From Campylobacter concisus (lineage in GTDB: Bacteria > Campylobacterota > Campylobacteria > Campylobacterales > Campylobacteraceae), in assembly GCF_003048595.2 (NCBI RefSeq), contig NZ_CP049270.1, forward strand, positions 1,426,001 to 1,490,000: a stretch of DNA of 64,000 nucleotides. The letters run 5' to 3'. Made by a program: the position numbers and the translations under genes. Shown one piece after another: positions 18,689 through 28,595 of the stretch; within the stretch, counting starts at the first letter, position 1, and every line of letters starts with the position of its first letter. The notes beneath the pieces are model-generated. The model saw only the letters and a list, made by a program, of their open reading frames with translations, was not told where the DNA came from and did not search any database.

Positions 18689-19013
18689 ATTTCCTCCTAT
18701 TTTGGTTATTAAAATTACTATTTCAATTTTATGGCATAATTTTGAGATTGAATATTATAATTTTAAGTATAAATTTTGGATAAATTTTTGAGTTTTTTGG
18801 TAAAAATATAAACTATTTTTAAATTTTAATTATCTAATAAATTAATTAAATATCGAGATAAACAGCTAAATTAAATAATTTTATCAAAGTAATAAATAAG
18901 GTTAATTTTTTTAATAGAAAAATTATTATAAGTATAAAAAAATTCTTAAATTTTTGTAGATAATTTTTTTATCAAGAGAGGCTTAAGAAATTTAAAAATA
19001 AATTTTTACTTTT
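18689..19013. promoter_or_regulatory. AT-rich intergenic region with the receptor promoter
   Basis: About 325 bases, extremely AT-rich, with no ORF or RNA gene that I can recognise. On the minus strand a TATAAT box (18759-18754) lies 66 bases before the receptor start, inside a run of A/T-rich direct and inverted half sites. A Fur operator would be expected here for an iron receptor, but I do not find a convincing 19-bp match. Confidence 0.4.
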
Positions 19014-19793
19014 TTAGCGCTCAGAATTGTTTTTATAAACACTCTTAAGTAGATTATGAAAAAATTTTATAAATTTTAAATAAGGTAGAGCGAAACTCTT
19101 GGATCTAATGGAAGCATCATATAAATTTATTAGACGCCCCTTGAAGGCAAAATTGAAATATTCATTCATGCAAATAATATCTTTTTTCATATCTTTTAGC
19201 CTTAGACTTATGTTGGTGTCTTGCCAAAGTATCGGCAGTAGTACAAATATCATCCTATCAAGGCTAAAATTTTTCACATCTTCACGCCAGTCATCCCAGT
19301 GGTAAAGCTCATAAAATTTCGATATTTCCCCACAAAGCGCTAAGTAAAAACCGCAAGTAGCTAAGCTGCGCATCTTCCCATTTGCCGCTTGTCTGGCACG
19401 CAGTAAAAGACGTTGCCAGCTTTGCCACCAAAGGCGACGCCATTTAGCAAGAAAAATTTATCCAAAATAACGTTTGTCACGAGTAAGTTGCTAGGCATAT
19501 GCTCTTCTTCACTAAAGCTCTTTCAAGATTAAATCTATAAATTCCATACTTCATCTGCTCGCATCCTGAGCCAAGCATACACAGCCAACCTTCATCCATC
19601 ACGATGCCACCGCACCCATAAACAAGCGCTCCCATCGGTGAGCAAGTAGCTACCTGAAGCCCTAAAAGCTCGCTTTGCGCCCTGCTCTCATCACGCAGTA
19701 AAATTTCACCCATTTTTAGCTTATTTAGCCGTTCTTCGACCAAGCTCCCAAGCCTGGCTCATTTGCATCTATAAGCTCATCTAAAGCTCTCAT
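19014..19793 (-). pseudogene. Decayed DUF2625-family gene with three frameshifts
   Basis: Reading from ATG 19793, MRALDELIDANEPGLGAW is in one frame. The next ~88 codons (VEERLNKLKMGEILL ... ALVYGCGGIVMDEGWLCMLGSG) are in a second frame. NLLVTNVILDKFFLLNGVAFGG ... VFYCVPDK returns in a third pass, and FYLALCGEISKFYELYHWDDW ... LPILW completes it. Put together these pieces follow the order of the DUF2625 family. At least three small indels break the frame, so no full-length product can be made. Short intact pieces remain but are unlikely to be genes on their own. The functional family role is unknown. Confidence 0.8.
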
Positions 19794-19871
19794 TGCGAAT
19801 TCTTGCGATAAATTTGATTAAATTTAAAAGAAGATTTTGGCGAGTCACCCCGCCAAATTTGTATTAGAGGA

Positions 19872-20741
<870 letters not shown>

Positions 20742-20905
20742 TTAAAATTTTGCTTGGCAGACCATCCGTATAACCTACACAAATTTTAACTGCAAAGCCA
20801 CAAAAATCAACTCAAAATCCTTCGCAATTTGAAATTTATAAATTTACAAAATTCAATAAAACACCAAATTTGATAGCGGCAGTATCGCGAAGCTAGACTA
20901 GGCGG

Positions 20906-20961
20906 CTTAAAATTTTGCGACGGGAGTTACCATATAGGTAATGACCGAGCAAAATTTTAAG
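20906..20961. repeat. 56-base interrupted inverted repeat after tpiA
   Basis: Perfect 13-base arms (CTTAAAATTTTGC at 20906-20918 and GCAAAATTTTAAG at 20949-20961) enclose a 30-base loop. The loop holds a second perfect hairpin, TTACC-ATATA-GGTAA, flanked by CGG/CCG pairing. The right arm overlaps the TAA of tpiA. It may act as a bidirectional terminator, but the nested structure and size also fit a small dispersed repeat element. Not identified as a known family. Confidence 0.55.
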
Positions 20962-21655
20962 ACAACGAAGTATAGCGATGCGAGTGGGCGCGTATAAGCT
21001 CTAAAAACTTTGAGGCGTCCCAGCTTGCCGTACCCACTAACACCCCATCGCAACTCGCAATACTCGCTATCCCGCCGATATTTGCGACATTTACGCTTCC
21101 GCCGTAAAGTAGCGGCGCGCTCGTCTGCTCGCGGATGAAATTTAAAACTCCTTCAATCTGCTCCGCATTCGCACTCTTGCCCGTACCTATCGCCCACACG
21201 GGCTCGTAGGCGATCAGCAGCCGCTCGTAGCCAAGGTCGATATTTTTTAGCTGTTCCGCCAAAAACTCCTTCGTGCCGCCAGCTTCGTTCACGCTCAAAT
21301 TTTCGCCAATGCAGTAGACGATCTGCCAGCCCGCCTTTACGGCAAAATCAAATTTAGCTCGCAAAAGCTCCTCACTCTCGCCAAGCTCGCGTCGTTCGGA
21401 GTGCCCGATCAGCACGCTTTTTACGCCAAACTCGTCCAGCATCGCCTTACCGATCTCTCCGGTGTGAGCGCCGCTTTCGCATGGGTAGAAATTTTGCGCG
21501 CCGAGTTTAAATTTATGAGCCGCGCCATCAAGCGCGCTAAACGGGGGGAATACCGTCACGTCGTCGTTTGCGCTTAAATTTGCGTCTAAAATTTCAGCGT
21601 ATTTAGCAAAGCTAGCTCTCGTGTGATTGCACTTCAAATTTGCTAAAAACCTCAC
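20957..21655 (-). CDS. tpiA: Triosephosphate isomerase
   Basis: A 232-residue TIM barrel, short like other Campylobacter TpiA proteins. Lys8, His85 in GHSERRE and Glu151 in [10 protein letters not shown] are the catalytic residues, and LLYGGSVN binds the phosphate. It interconverts dihydroxyacetone phosphate and glyceraldehyde 3-phosphate. The ATG overlaps the pgk stop (ATGA), which makes it the third gene of the gap-pgk-tpiA operon. The last ~10 codons run into the hairpin at 20906-20961. Confidence 0.97.
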   Translation of the reverse strand: MRFLANLKCNHTRASFAKYAEILDANLSANDDVTVFPPFSALDGAAHKFKLGAQNFYPCESGAHTGEIGKAMLDEFGVKSVLIGHSERRELGESEELLRAKFDFAVKAGWQIVYCIGENLSVNEAGGTKEFLAEQLKNIDLGYERLLIAYEPVWAIGTGKSANAEQIEGVLNFIREQTSAPLLYGGSVNVANIGGIASIASCDGVLVGTASWDASKFLELIRAHSHRYTSLS

Positions 21656-22854
21656 TCCGCAGCCTTTCTAAGCGGTTTTATGCCAGGTAGCTCCTTGCCC
21701 TCGATAAGCTCCAAGCTAGCACCTCCGCCCGTGGAGATAAAGGTCATCTCGTCGGCGTCTCCCGCGCGCTCGACGACGTCGGCCGTATCGCCACCGCCAA
21801 CGACCGTAGTCGCGTGAGTGTCGATGATAGCGTGGCTCATTTTGATGCTACCTTTGCTAAATTTATCCATCTCAAAAACGCCCATCGGCCCGTTCCACCA
21901 GATGGTTTGCGCGTCGGCGATGACCTCTTTAAAGAGCCTAATCGACGCCGGTCCGATATCTAGCCCCATCCAGCCGCTAGGTATTTCTTGGGCAGGGACA
22001 AATTTCACGGCGCTTTCGGCCGAAAAGGTCTGAGCCGCGACGACGTCTACTGGCAGGTAAATTTTAACGCCGAGCTCCCTGCCCTTGCGTAAAATTTCGC
22101 GCGCGTCCTCGATGAGATCCTCTTCGAGCAGCGAATTTCCGATATTTTCACCCATTGATTTTAAAAACGTAAACGCCATACCGCCGCCGATTATCAGCTT
22201 ATCCACGCGCGGAAGCAGGTTGTGCAGGGCTTGTAGCTTGCCGCTAACCTTACTACCGCCCACGACCGCCACAAACGGACGTGCCGGGTGTTTGATGAGA
22301 TTTTGAGCGAAATTTATCTCTTTTTGTAGCAAAAATCCCGCCGCTTTGTGCTTCTCGTCGTAAAATTTAGTGATCGCCTCGACCGAGCTGTGAGCTCTGT
22401 GACAAACGCCAAACGCGTCGTTTATGTAAAATTCGCCGTATTTAGCGAGCTCGGCGGCTAACGCCTCGTCGTTTTTGGTTTCGCCCTTTTCAAAGCGCAA
22501 ATTTTCAAGAAGTAAAATTTCGCCCGGTTTTAGCGCGGCGACTTTAGCTTTAGCATCCGCGCCGACGACGTCCTCGGCAAATATCACGTCTCTATCAAGC
22601 AGCCTTGAAAGCCTCTTTGCCACGCCTCGTAGCGAAAATTTCTCCTCAAAGCCGTTTTTAGGTCGCCCCAAGTGACTAGCCAAAACCACGCTGCAGCCGT
22701 TATCTAGGCAGTAGCGGATAGTAGGGATCGCCGAGCGGATACGGCGGTCGTCGGTGATGTTTAAAAACTCGTCCATCGGCACGTTAAAATCGCACCTTAT
22801 AAAGACTTTTGCGCCGTTAAGCTCAAGGTCGTTTATCGATAAAATTTCACTCAT
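21652..22854 (-). CDS. pgk: Phosphoglycerate kinase
   Basis: A 400-residue two-domain kinase. RCDFNVP and SHLGRPK form the substrate site, ENLRFEKGE and VGGSKVSGK follow, and GGGDTA near the C-terminus binds the nucleotide. It transfers phosphate from 1,3-bisphosphoglycerate to ADP. AAGGG lies before the ATG, 16 bases after gap. The DNA of this gene is visibly richer in G, C and CG steps than most of the window. Confidence 0.98.
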   Translation of the reverse strand: MSEILSINDLELNGAKVFIRCDFNVPMDEFLNITDDRRIRSAIPTIRYCLDNGCSVVLASHLGRPKNGFEEKFSLRGVAKRLSRLLDRDVIFAEDVVGADAKAKVAALKPGEILLLENLRFEKGETKNDEALAAELAKYGEFYINDAFGVCHRAHSSVEAITKFYDEKHKAAGFLLQKEINFAQNLIKHPARPFVAVVGGSKVSGKLQALHNLLPRVDKLIIGGGMAFTFLKSMGENIGNSLLEEDLIEDAREILRKGRELGVKIYLPVDVVAAQTFSAESAVKFVPAQEIPSGWMGLDIGPASIRLFKEVIADAQTIWWNGPMGVFEMDKFSKGSIKMSHAIIDTHATTVVGGGDTADVVERAGDADEMTFISTGGGASLELIEGKELPGIKPLRKAAE

Positions 22855-22870
22855 TTTTCACCCTTTAAAT

Positions 22871-23869
22871 TTACTTTGTAGCCACGATCTTAGCAAGATC
22901 TACAAGCCTTGTTGAGTAGCCCCACTCATTATCGTACCACGCAAAGACCTTCACCATATCATCAGCGATGACCTGCGTAGTGTCGCTCGCTACGATACTG
23001 CTGTATGCGCTCGTGCAAAAGTCGCTGCTAACTCTGTAATCGTCATCGACAAATAAAATGCCCTTTAAATTTGACTCCGCAGCCGCTCTAAACGCCTCGT
23101 TTATCTCCTCTTTGCTAGCAGGTCTTTTTAAAACCGCTGTTAGATCGACCATAGAGACGTTAGCGACCGGTACGCGCACGCTTTGTCCGTGCATCTTGCC
23201 GCTTAGCTCGGGAAGTACTTTTGCGATCGCCTTTGCGGCTCCGGTAGTTGTAGGCCCGATATTTAGGGCCGCAGCGCGCGAGCGGCGGAAGTCTTTAGCC
23301 TTTACGTCGACTAGGCTCTGACCGTTGGTGTAGGCATGGATCGTGGTCATGAGCCCTTTTACGATGCCGAATTTATCGTTTAGCACCTTTGCCACTGGAG
23401 CTAGGCCGTTTGTGGTGCAGCTTGCATTTGAGACGATCGCTTCGCCTGCGTATTTATCGTCGTTTACGCCGACTACAAACGTAGCCGTGTCGTCTTTTGC
23501 CGGAGCGCTCATGACGACTTTTTTGATGCCGCGAGCAAGATATGGCTCACATTTTTCAGTGGTCAAAAACTTACCCGTACACTCCAAAACCACGTCTGCG
23601 CCGTAATCTGCGTAGCTAAGCTCGTTTAGATCCCTTGTTGAAAAAACTCTTATCTTTTTGCCGTTTACTTCTATAAAATCATCGTTTATCACCTTAACGT
23701 CTTGCTTAAATTCGCCGTGTACGCTGTCGTATTTGAGCAGATAGCGCGTCATGTCGCGCGTCGCCGTGTCGTTGATAGCGACAAGCTCAACGTCGTTTCG
23801 CTCTAAAATAATACGAGCAGCGCACCTGCCGATACGCCCGAAGCCGTTTATTGCTACTTTAACTGACAT
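22871..23869 (-). CDS. gap: Glyceraldehyde-3-phosphate dehydrogenase (type I)
   Basis: A 332-residue GAPDH: GFGRIGR cofactor motif at 9-15, catalytic Cys151 in SNASCTTN and His178 in TIHAYT. It oxidises and phosphorylates glyceraldehyde 3-phosphate. I choose ATG 23869, with AAGGAG five bases upstream; the frame is open 22 codons further but without support. It leads the gap-pgk-tpiA operon and is divergent from nadD. Like pgk it is GC-richer than the window average. Confidence 0.98.
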   Translation of the reverse strand: MSVKVAINGFGRIGRCAARIILERNDVELVAINDTATRDMTRYLLKYDSVHGEFKQDVKVINDDFIEVNGKKIRVFSTRDLNELSYADYGADVVLECTGKFLTTEKCEPYLARGIKKVVMSAPAKDDTATFVVGVNDDKYAGEAIVSNASCTTNGLAPVAKVLNDKFGIVKGLMTTIHAYTNGQSLVDVKAKDFRRSRAAALNIGPTTTGAAKAIAKVLPELSGKMHGQSVRVPVANVSMVDLTAVLKRPASKEEINEAFRAAAESNLKGILFVDDDYRVSSDFCTSAYSSIVASDTTQVIADDMVKVFAWYDNEWGYSTRLVDLAKIVATK

Positions 23870-23884
23870 CTTAGCTCCTTTTGA

Positions 23885-23890
23885 TATAAT
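23885..23890 (+). promoter_or_regulatory. -10 box of the nadD-rsfS promoter
   Basis: TTGATATAATTACG contains a consensus TATAAT on the plus strand, 58 bases before the nadD ATG and within the 79-base divergent region shared with gap. Confidence 0.6.
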
Positions 23891-23948
23891 TACGCCTAAT
23901 TCTACAAAAAAGAATTTTAAAACAAATATAAACAAGGCACTTTAATAG

Positions 23949-24830
23949 ATGAAGTTAGCACTTTTTGGCGGGAGCTTTGATCCGGTTCATTTAGGACATG
24001 ATAGTATTGTGAAAATGGCACTAAGCGGCCTAGATATCGACAAGCTCATCATCATGCCAACTTTTATAAGTCCCTTTAAGAGCGAATTTTCAGCTCCACC
24101 AGAACTTCGCATAAAGTGGATAAGAGAAATTTGGGGCAGACTAGAGAAAGTTGAGATATCAGACTATGAGATAAATTTAGCTCGCCCGGTGCCTACCATA
24201 GAGACGGTCAAGTATTTGTATGAGAAATTCAAGATAGAAAAATTTTATCTCATAATAGGCGCGGACCACCTAGCCACGCTTGATAAGTGGCACGGCTACG
24301 AGGAGCTAAAAAACTTAGTGCAGTTTGTGATCGCCAAGCGCAATCACATAGAAATTCCACAAAATTTACAAAAAATGGACGTGCACGTGGATGTTAGCTC
24401 GTCGCAGATCAGGCATCAAAAAGGGTTTGATGAGCTGCCTAGCGAGATAAAAGATGAGATTATAAATTTTTACCAAGGATACAAAATGCAAGAGAGATCG
24501 ATGCAAGAGCGCACCGAAAGTATAGTTAAGGTTTTAGACGCAAAAAAGGCTGAAGAGATACAAGTGTTTGATATGAGTGGAGATGATTATTTTGTAAAAA
24601 CCGTAGTTATCGCTACAACGCTTGGCGAGAGGCACGCCTACTCGCTGGCTGAGGATCTAAAAGAGGAGCTTAAACCTATTGGAGAGAAATTTATAGGGAC
24701 TGAGAGCTCGCCTGATTGGATCGTGATGGACCTTGGTGACATTTTGATACATCTTTTAAGCCCAGCTTACAGAGCAAAATACAACATCGAAGAGTTTTTG
24801 CAAAAGCTAAAAACTAGCAAAGAGTCTTAA
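23949..24830 (+). CDS. nadD: NadD-RsfS fusion: nicotinate-nucleotide adenylyltransferase with ribosome silencing factor
   Basis: A 293-residue protein made of two enzymes usually encoded by neighbouring genes. Residues 1 to ~178 are NadD, with GGSFDPVHLGH at 7-17 (the HxGH nucleotidyltransferase motif), Asp106-His107 and the SSQIR motif at 151-155. NadD adenylylates nicotinate mononucleotide in NAD synthesis. Residues ~186-288 are RsfS (Iojap/DUF143), with DMSGDDYFVKTVVIATTLGERHA and DWIVMDLGDILIHLL; this protein binds L14 of the 50S subunit and blocks subunit joining in starvation. No stop codon separates them. An internal ATG at 24486 (Met180) has AAGGAT five bases upstream, so free RsfS may also be made. 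A 5-residue tandem repeat (MQERS-MQERT) marks the junction. Confidence 0.93.
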   Translation: MKLALFGGSFDPVHLGHDSIVKMALSGLDIDKLIIMPTFISPFKSEFSAPPELRIKWIREIWGRLEKVEISDYEINLARPVPTIETVKYLYEKFKIEKFYLIIGADHLATLDKWHGYEELKNLVQFVIAKRNHIEIPQNLQKMDVHVDVSSSQIRHQKGFDELPSEIKDEIINFYQGYKMQERSMQERTESIVKVLDAKKAEEIQVFDMSGDDYFVKTVVIATTLGERHAYSLAEDLKEELKPIGEKFIGTESSPDWIVMDLGDILIHLLSPAYRAKYNIEEFLQKLKTSKES

Positions 24831-25797
24831 CAAAAACAAGCGAAGAGCAAATAAGCCATAAAAATATAAAAAATGCTAACAAAAATGGCTTTTTGCCAGT
24901 CGCTTTAAAAATGCTTCTATCTATCCCAAATCCCAAAGCACACATCGCAATGCAAAGGCAGATGCTAGCAACCAGCTTTAAAATTTGCACCAAATTTTCA
25001 GGGAAAAATGGCAAAGATCTAACGCAAATCGCCACTAGGAAAAACAGCGCAAACCATGGAATACTCTTTAGTTTTGAGCCACCGCTATTTTGGCTTAAAT
25101 TTAAGAAATTTAGCAAAAACAAAAATGGCACAAGCATGATTACGCGAAGCATTTTTATGATGACGGCGGTGCTGCTTGCTGTGCCGTCAAATGCTGCTGA
25201 GGCTGCCACTACATGAGCTACTTCGTGAAGTGAGCCGCCGATAAAAAAGCCAGTTTGTTGCGGCGTGAGAGCTAGAAAATTGGCGATAAATGGATAGATA
25301 AGCATACCAATCGTCCCAAAAAGTACCACCGTACAAATGGCGATAGCAAGCTTGTTTGCGTCTGCTTTTATCTCATTTTGGGTAGCCATGACAGCAGCTG
25401 CGCCACATATGCTAGCCCCTGAGCCAATGAGCACAGCGCTATCCTTGCTAAGCCCCAAGGCTTTGGCGGTAAAAAGCGCAAAGCAAAAGGTCGCAAAAAC
25501 CATAAAAGCTGCGTATATAACGCCAAGAGTGCCGACACTTGTGATCTCGCCAAGACTTATGTTAAAGCCAAAAAGTATGATACCAAGCCTTAAAATTTGC
25601 TTCCCAGCGATCGCTACGACGCCACTACTTTTTAAAATTTGAGTCTGTTTGGTAAAAAGATTTGCAAAAATGGCGCCTAAAATGATAGAGATGATGAGCG
25701 GGCTGGTATGAAATTTAGCTAAAAGTGTGTTTGAGAGTGCAAAAGAAATGATGCATATGAGCGCTAGAATAAGCACAGCAAGAAATTTATGAGACAT
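24814..25797 (-). CDS. YeiH/UPF0324-family membrane protein
   Basis: A 327-residue integral membrane protein with about 9-10 spans. GSGASICGAAAVMA and GGSLHEVAHVVAA are the family's conserved intramembrane blocks. The YeiH family is annotated as putative sulfate exporters, but transport activity is poorly established. It converges with nadD-rsfS and the two genes overlap tail to tail by 17 bases. No local operon partner suggests the substrate. Confidence 0.85.
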   Translation of the reverse strand: MSHKFLAVLILALICIISFALSNTLLAKFHTSPLIISIILGAIFANLFTKQTQILKSSGVVAIAGKQILRLGIILFGFNISLGEITSVGTLGVIYAAFMVFATFCFALFTAKALGLSKDSAVLIGSGASICGAAAVMATQNEIKADANKLAIAICTVVLFGTIGMLIYPFIANFLALTPQQTGFFIGGSLHEVAHVVAASAAFDGTASSTAVIIKMLRVIMLVPFLFLLNFLNLSQNSGGSKLKSIPWFALFFLVAICVRSLPFFPENLVQILKLVASICLCIAMCALGFGIDRSIFKATGKKPFLLAFFIFLWLICSSLVFVKTLC

Positions 25798-25844
25798 ATT
25801 TTAACCTTAATCTATTTTTTAAAAATGCAATTAGCACGTTTGGG

Positions 25845-25850
25845 TATAAT
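25845..25850 (+). promoter_or_regulatory. -10 box before the small ORF at 25901
   Basis: TTGGGTATAATTAGACG carries a consensus TATAAT 50 bases before the ATG at 25901, in a T-rich context. It suggests that the short ORF is, or was, transcribed. Confidence 0.5.
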
Positions 25851-25900
25851 TAGACGAATTTTATAATGCAAATTTAAAATAAAGATAAAGGGATAGGACT

Positions 25901-26092
25901 ATGATCATCCTTGGCGAAAAATATGCTTTTACCAGCCTAGAACTAGAAAAGCTTAGAAAGAAATTTGGTCAAGTAAATTTTTTATCCCATGAAAATAGTG
26001 ACGCAAAAGCCTTGCGAAGCGCACTAGAAAATCTCATAAAATCAGGTGATCAAAGGCTTACTTATTTACATCTTAATATAACATATAAATAA
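25901..26092 (+). CDS. Small orphan ORF, possible 5' remnant of a longer gene
   Basis: 63 codons with a good promoter and ribosome binding site (GGGATAGG before ATG), and a regular alpha/beta-like sequence (TSLELEKLRKKFGQVNFL, then a helix ALRSALENLI). It stops abruptly just before the argS terminus. From memory the N-terminus resembles that of Campylobacter polyprenyl glycosylphosphotransferases (sugar transferases), whose catalytic half would follow; nothing of that half is present. It is either a truncated remnant or a small protein of unknown function. I cannot decide from sequence. Confidence 0.45.
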   Translation: MIILGEKYAFTSLELEKLRKKFGQVNFLSHENSDAKALRSALENLIKSGDQRLTYLHLNITYK

Positions 26093-26118
26093 AAAATTTA
26101 CCAAAAATTTTAACTCTC

Positions 26119-27702
26119 CTACATCTTATCTTTAGCTGTGATTCCCATTATGTTAAATGCTGTTTTTATCGAGATAGCGACAACTGCAAAAACTTTTAGC
26201 AAGCTATCTTCGTTTTCATTTCCAACCACACGGTTTTCATTATAAAATTTATGAAAACTAGCAGCTAGTGACTTCAAATAGTCTGGGATCTTTTGAAGCT
26301 GCCTTGAGATAAAAGCATCCTCTAAAATTTCAGGTAAGATTAGCGCTTCAAAAAGTAAATTTTTAGCATTTTCGTCTAGGTATTCGAAGTTTGCATTGAT
26401 TACATCTTGAACATTTTTCCCAGCCTTTGCGAAGATTTGATTTATCCTAGCGTGAGCGTAGTTTATGTAAAAGATAGGATTTGAGCTATCCTCTTTTTTA
26501 AGCTCATCCACATCAAATTCCAAACTACTCGTATTTGCCTTGCTTATAAAGATAAATCTAAGCGCCTCAGCGCCGATCTCACTTACAATATCGCTCATTA
26601 GCACAGCATTACCAGCACGCTTGCTCATCTTGTATGGCTTGCCATCTTTTAGCAGACTAACCATCTGCATAAGTATCACTTCAAGCTTATTTTCATCGTA
26701 TCCAAGGAAATTTATCGCAGCCTTAAGCCTTGCGATATATCCGTGATGGTCAGCACCCCAAATGTTTATATAGTGATCAAAATTTTTCTCAAATTTCGCG
26801 TTGTGATAGATGATATCGCCGGCTAGATATGTTGGCCTGCCGTCATTTCTAACCACAACCCTATCGTTATCGTCGCCAAGTGTGGTCGAAGCGATATAGG
26901 TTGCGCCATCTTTTTCATACATTTGATTTGAGCGTTTTAGTTTGTTTATAGTTGGCTCTAGGCCGTCATAAAGAGCCTTTTCGCTAGCCCAGCTCTCTAT
27001 AAATATCCCAACGTCAGCCAAGTCTTTTTTGATGATCTCAAGCACGATATCCTTGCCAAACTCGGCAAGCTCGAGGTTTCTACTCTCATCATAAAAAATT
27101 TCCTTGCCAAATTTCTCATTTGCAAGTTTGGCAATATATAAAATATAATCGCCTCGGTAGTATTTCTCTGGATAGACGACGCTTTCGTTAAAAAGCTGCT
27201 CTTTTGCCGCAAGCGATATCGAAGTGCCAAGTAGATCGATTTGATTACCTGCATCGTTTATATAGTATTCTGTCGAGATAGCGTAGCCAAGTCTTTTACC
27301 AAGTCTTGCCAAAGTATCGCCATAAACTGCGCCTCTAACGTGTCCGATGTGAAGTGGTCCAGTTGGATTTGCACTGATATATTCTATTAAATAGCTATCT
27401 TTTTTCACATCTTCTTTTGCAAAATTTTCGCTGTCTAGCAAAATTTGCTTTGAAATTTCATCTAAAAACTCGCTTTTTAGCTTAAAATTTAAGTAGCCAT
27501 TTACTGCACTAGCTTCAACTATTTTGCTATCACTAAATTTATCAGCAAACTCGCTAGCTATCATGGCTGGAGACTTCCTTAACTCCTTTGCAAGGCTAAA
27601 AAGTGGCGTAGCATAGTGGGCTAAATTTTTATCTTTTGGCTTTTCAAGCACAAATTCACGCTCTAAAACCTTTGAAATTTCAGCTTTTATTTTATTTTTC
27701 AA
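26119..27702 (-). CDS. argS: Arginyl-tRNA synthetase
   Basis: A 527-residue class I synthetase. The HIGH motif is at 118-121 in PTGPLHIGHVRGA and KMSKR at 358-362; a C-terminal DALR anticodon-binding domain with NYAHARI precedes the end. It charges tRNA-Arg. It follows tatA by 9 bases in the fliR-acidic protein-gmk-tatA-argS order that is also found in C. jejuni. Confidence 0.98.
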   Translation of the reverse strand: MKNKIKAEISKVLEREFVLEKPKDKNLAHYATPLFSLAKELRKSPAMIASEFADKFSDSKIVEASAVNGYLNFKLKSEFLDEISKQILLDSENFAKEDVKKDSYLIEYISANPTGPLHIGHVRGAVYGDTLARLGKRLGYAISTEYYINDAGNQIDLLGTSISLAAKEQLFNESVVYPEKYYRGDYILYIAKLANEKFGKEIFYDESRNLELAEFGKDIVLEIIKKDLADVGIFIESWASEKALYDGLEPTINKLKRSNQMYEKDGATYIASTTLGDDNDRVVVRNDGRPTYLAGDIIYHNAKFEKNFDHYINIWGADHHGYIARLKAAINFLGYDENKLEVILMQMVSLLKDGKPYKMSKRAGNAVLMSDIVSEIGAEALRFIFISKANTSSLEFDVDELKKEDSSNPIFYINYAHARINQIFAKAGKNVQDVINANFEYLDENAKNLLFEALILPEILEDAFISRQLQKIPDYLKSLAASFHKFYNENRVVGNENEDSLLKVFAVVAISIKTAFNIMGITAKDKM

Positions 27703-27711
27703 CTCTAAAAC

Positions 27712-27933
27712 CTATGCGTTTTTAGTTGTTTCTTCTATCTTTTGACTATCGGCATTCTCTTCTTTATGCTCGACTTTCTCACTTTTTTCAGGGGTTGTAT
27801 CCTCCATCTCAGCCTTAAAAGTCTTTATACCTTTGCCTAGTCCTTTTGCAAGTTCTGGGATCTTCTTTGCTCCAAAAAGTAAAACAATAATCGCTAAAAC
27901 AACTAGCCAGTGACCAATACTAAAAGAACCCAT
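27712..27933 (-). CDS. tatA: Twin-arginine translocase subunit TatA
   Basis: A 73-residue protein with one N-terminal membrane span ([13 protein letters not shown]), the FGxKKIPELA hinge, an amphipathic helix with [13 protein letters not shown] and an acidic/basic soluble tail. TatA multimers form the pore of the Tat pathway for folded proteins. It lies between gmk and argS; TatB and TatC are not in the window. Confidence 0.95.
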   Translation of the reverse strand: MGSFSIGHWLVVLAIIVLLFGAKKIPELAKGLGKGIKTFKAEMEDTTPEKSEKVEHKEENADSQKIEETTKNA

Positions 27934-27983
27934 TTTTTCTCCTCAATAAATTTTTAAAAATGTTATCATAAATTCCTGAATTT

Positions 27984-28595
27984 CTAGCAATCTATCCACT
28001 CATCAATAACGCGTCTTAAGTCTATTTTCGTGCTTTTTAGCCTCATCGCTCTAAGAATTGATTTTAGGCCTTTATAACTCTTTTCAATGTCATCATTTAC
28101 CAAAAAATAATCATATTCTAAGATGTGCTCCATCTCGCCAACCGCGTTCATTAGGCGATTTTCTATCGTTTCGTCGCTATCAGTTCCGCGGTTTTTCAAG
28201 CGTTTTTTAAGCTCTTTTTTATTTGCAGTTGTTATAAAAACCGAAGTTATGTAGCTTTTAAATTTTTCAAGTGCGATATGAAAGCCTTGCACATCGATAT
28301 CAAATATCACTATCTTTCCAGCCTCAAGTGCTGCTAAAACAGGCTTTAGACTCGTGCCATAATAGTTTTTATGCACCTGTGCCCATTCTAAAAATTCACC
28401 CTTTTCTATGCCGCTTTTAAATTCATCTTCTTTTATAAAATAGTAATCCACTCCATCGACTTCGCCTTCTCTTTTTGCCCTTGTTGTGCTTGAAATAGAA
28501 AAATAAAGATCCTTCTCTTCCTTTAAAAGACGGCCCAAAAGAGTACTTTTCCCACTTCCGCTAGGCCCAGAAACTACTAAAATTTGTCCTTGCAA
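27984..28595 (-). CDS. gmk: Guanylate kinase
   Basis: A 203-residue kinase with P-loop GPSGSGKST at 10-18, the GMP-binding STTRAKREGEVDGVDYYF segment, and FDIDVQG. It phosphorylates GMP to GDP. The start abuts the stop of the acidic-protein gene directly, so the two are cotranslated. Confidence 0.97.
   Translation of the reverse strand: MQGQILVVSGPSGSGKSTLLGRLLKEEKDLYFSISSTTRAKREGEVDGVDYYFIKEDEFKSGIEKGEFLEWAQVHKNYYGTSLKPVLAALEAGKIVIFDIDVQGFHIALEKFKSYITSVFITTANKKELKKRLKNRGTDSDETIENRLMNAVGEMEHILEYDYFLVNDDIEKSYKGLKSILRAMRLKSTKIDLRRVIDEWIDC

Noticed and set aside
18689-19013. Fur box upstream of the TonB-dependent receptor
   Set aside because: Many A/T-rich half sites occur, but none forms a convincing 19-bp palindrome; in such AT-rich DNA partial matches are expected by chance.
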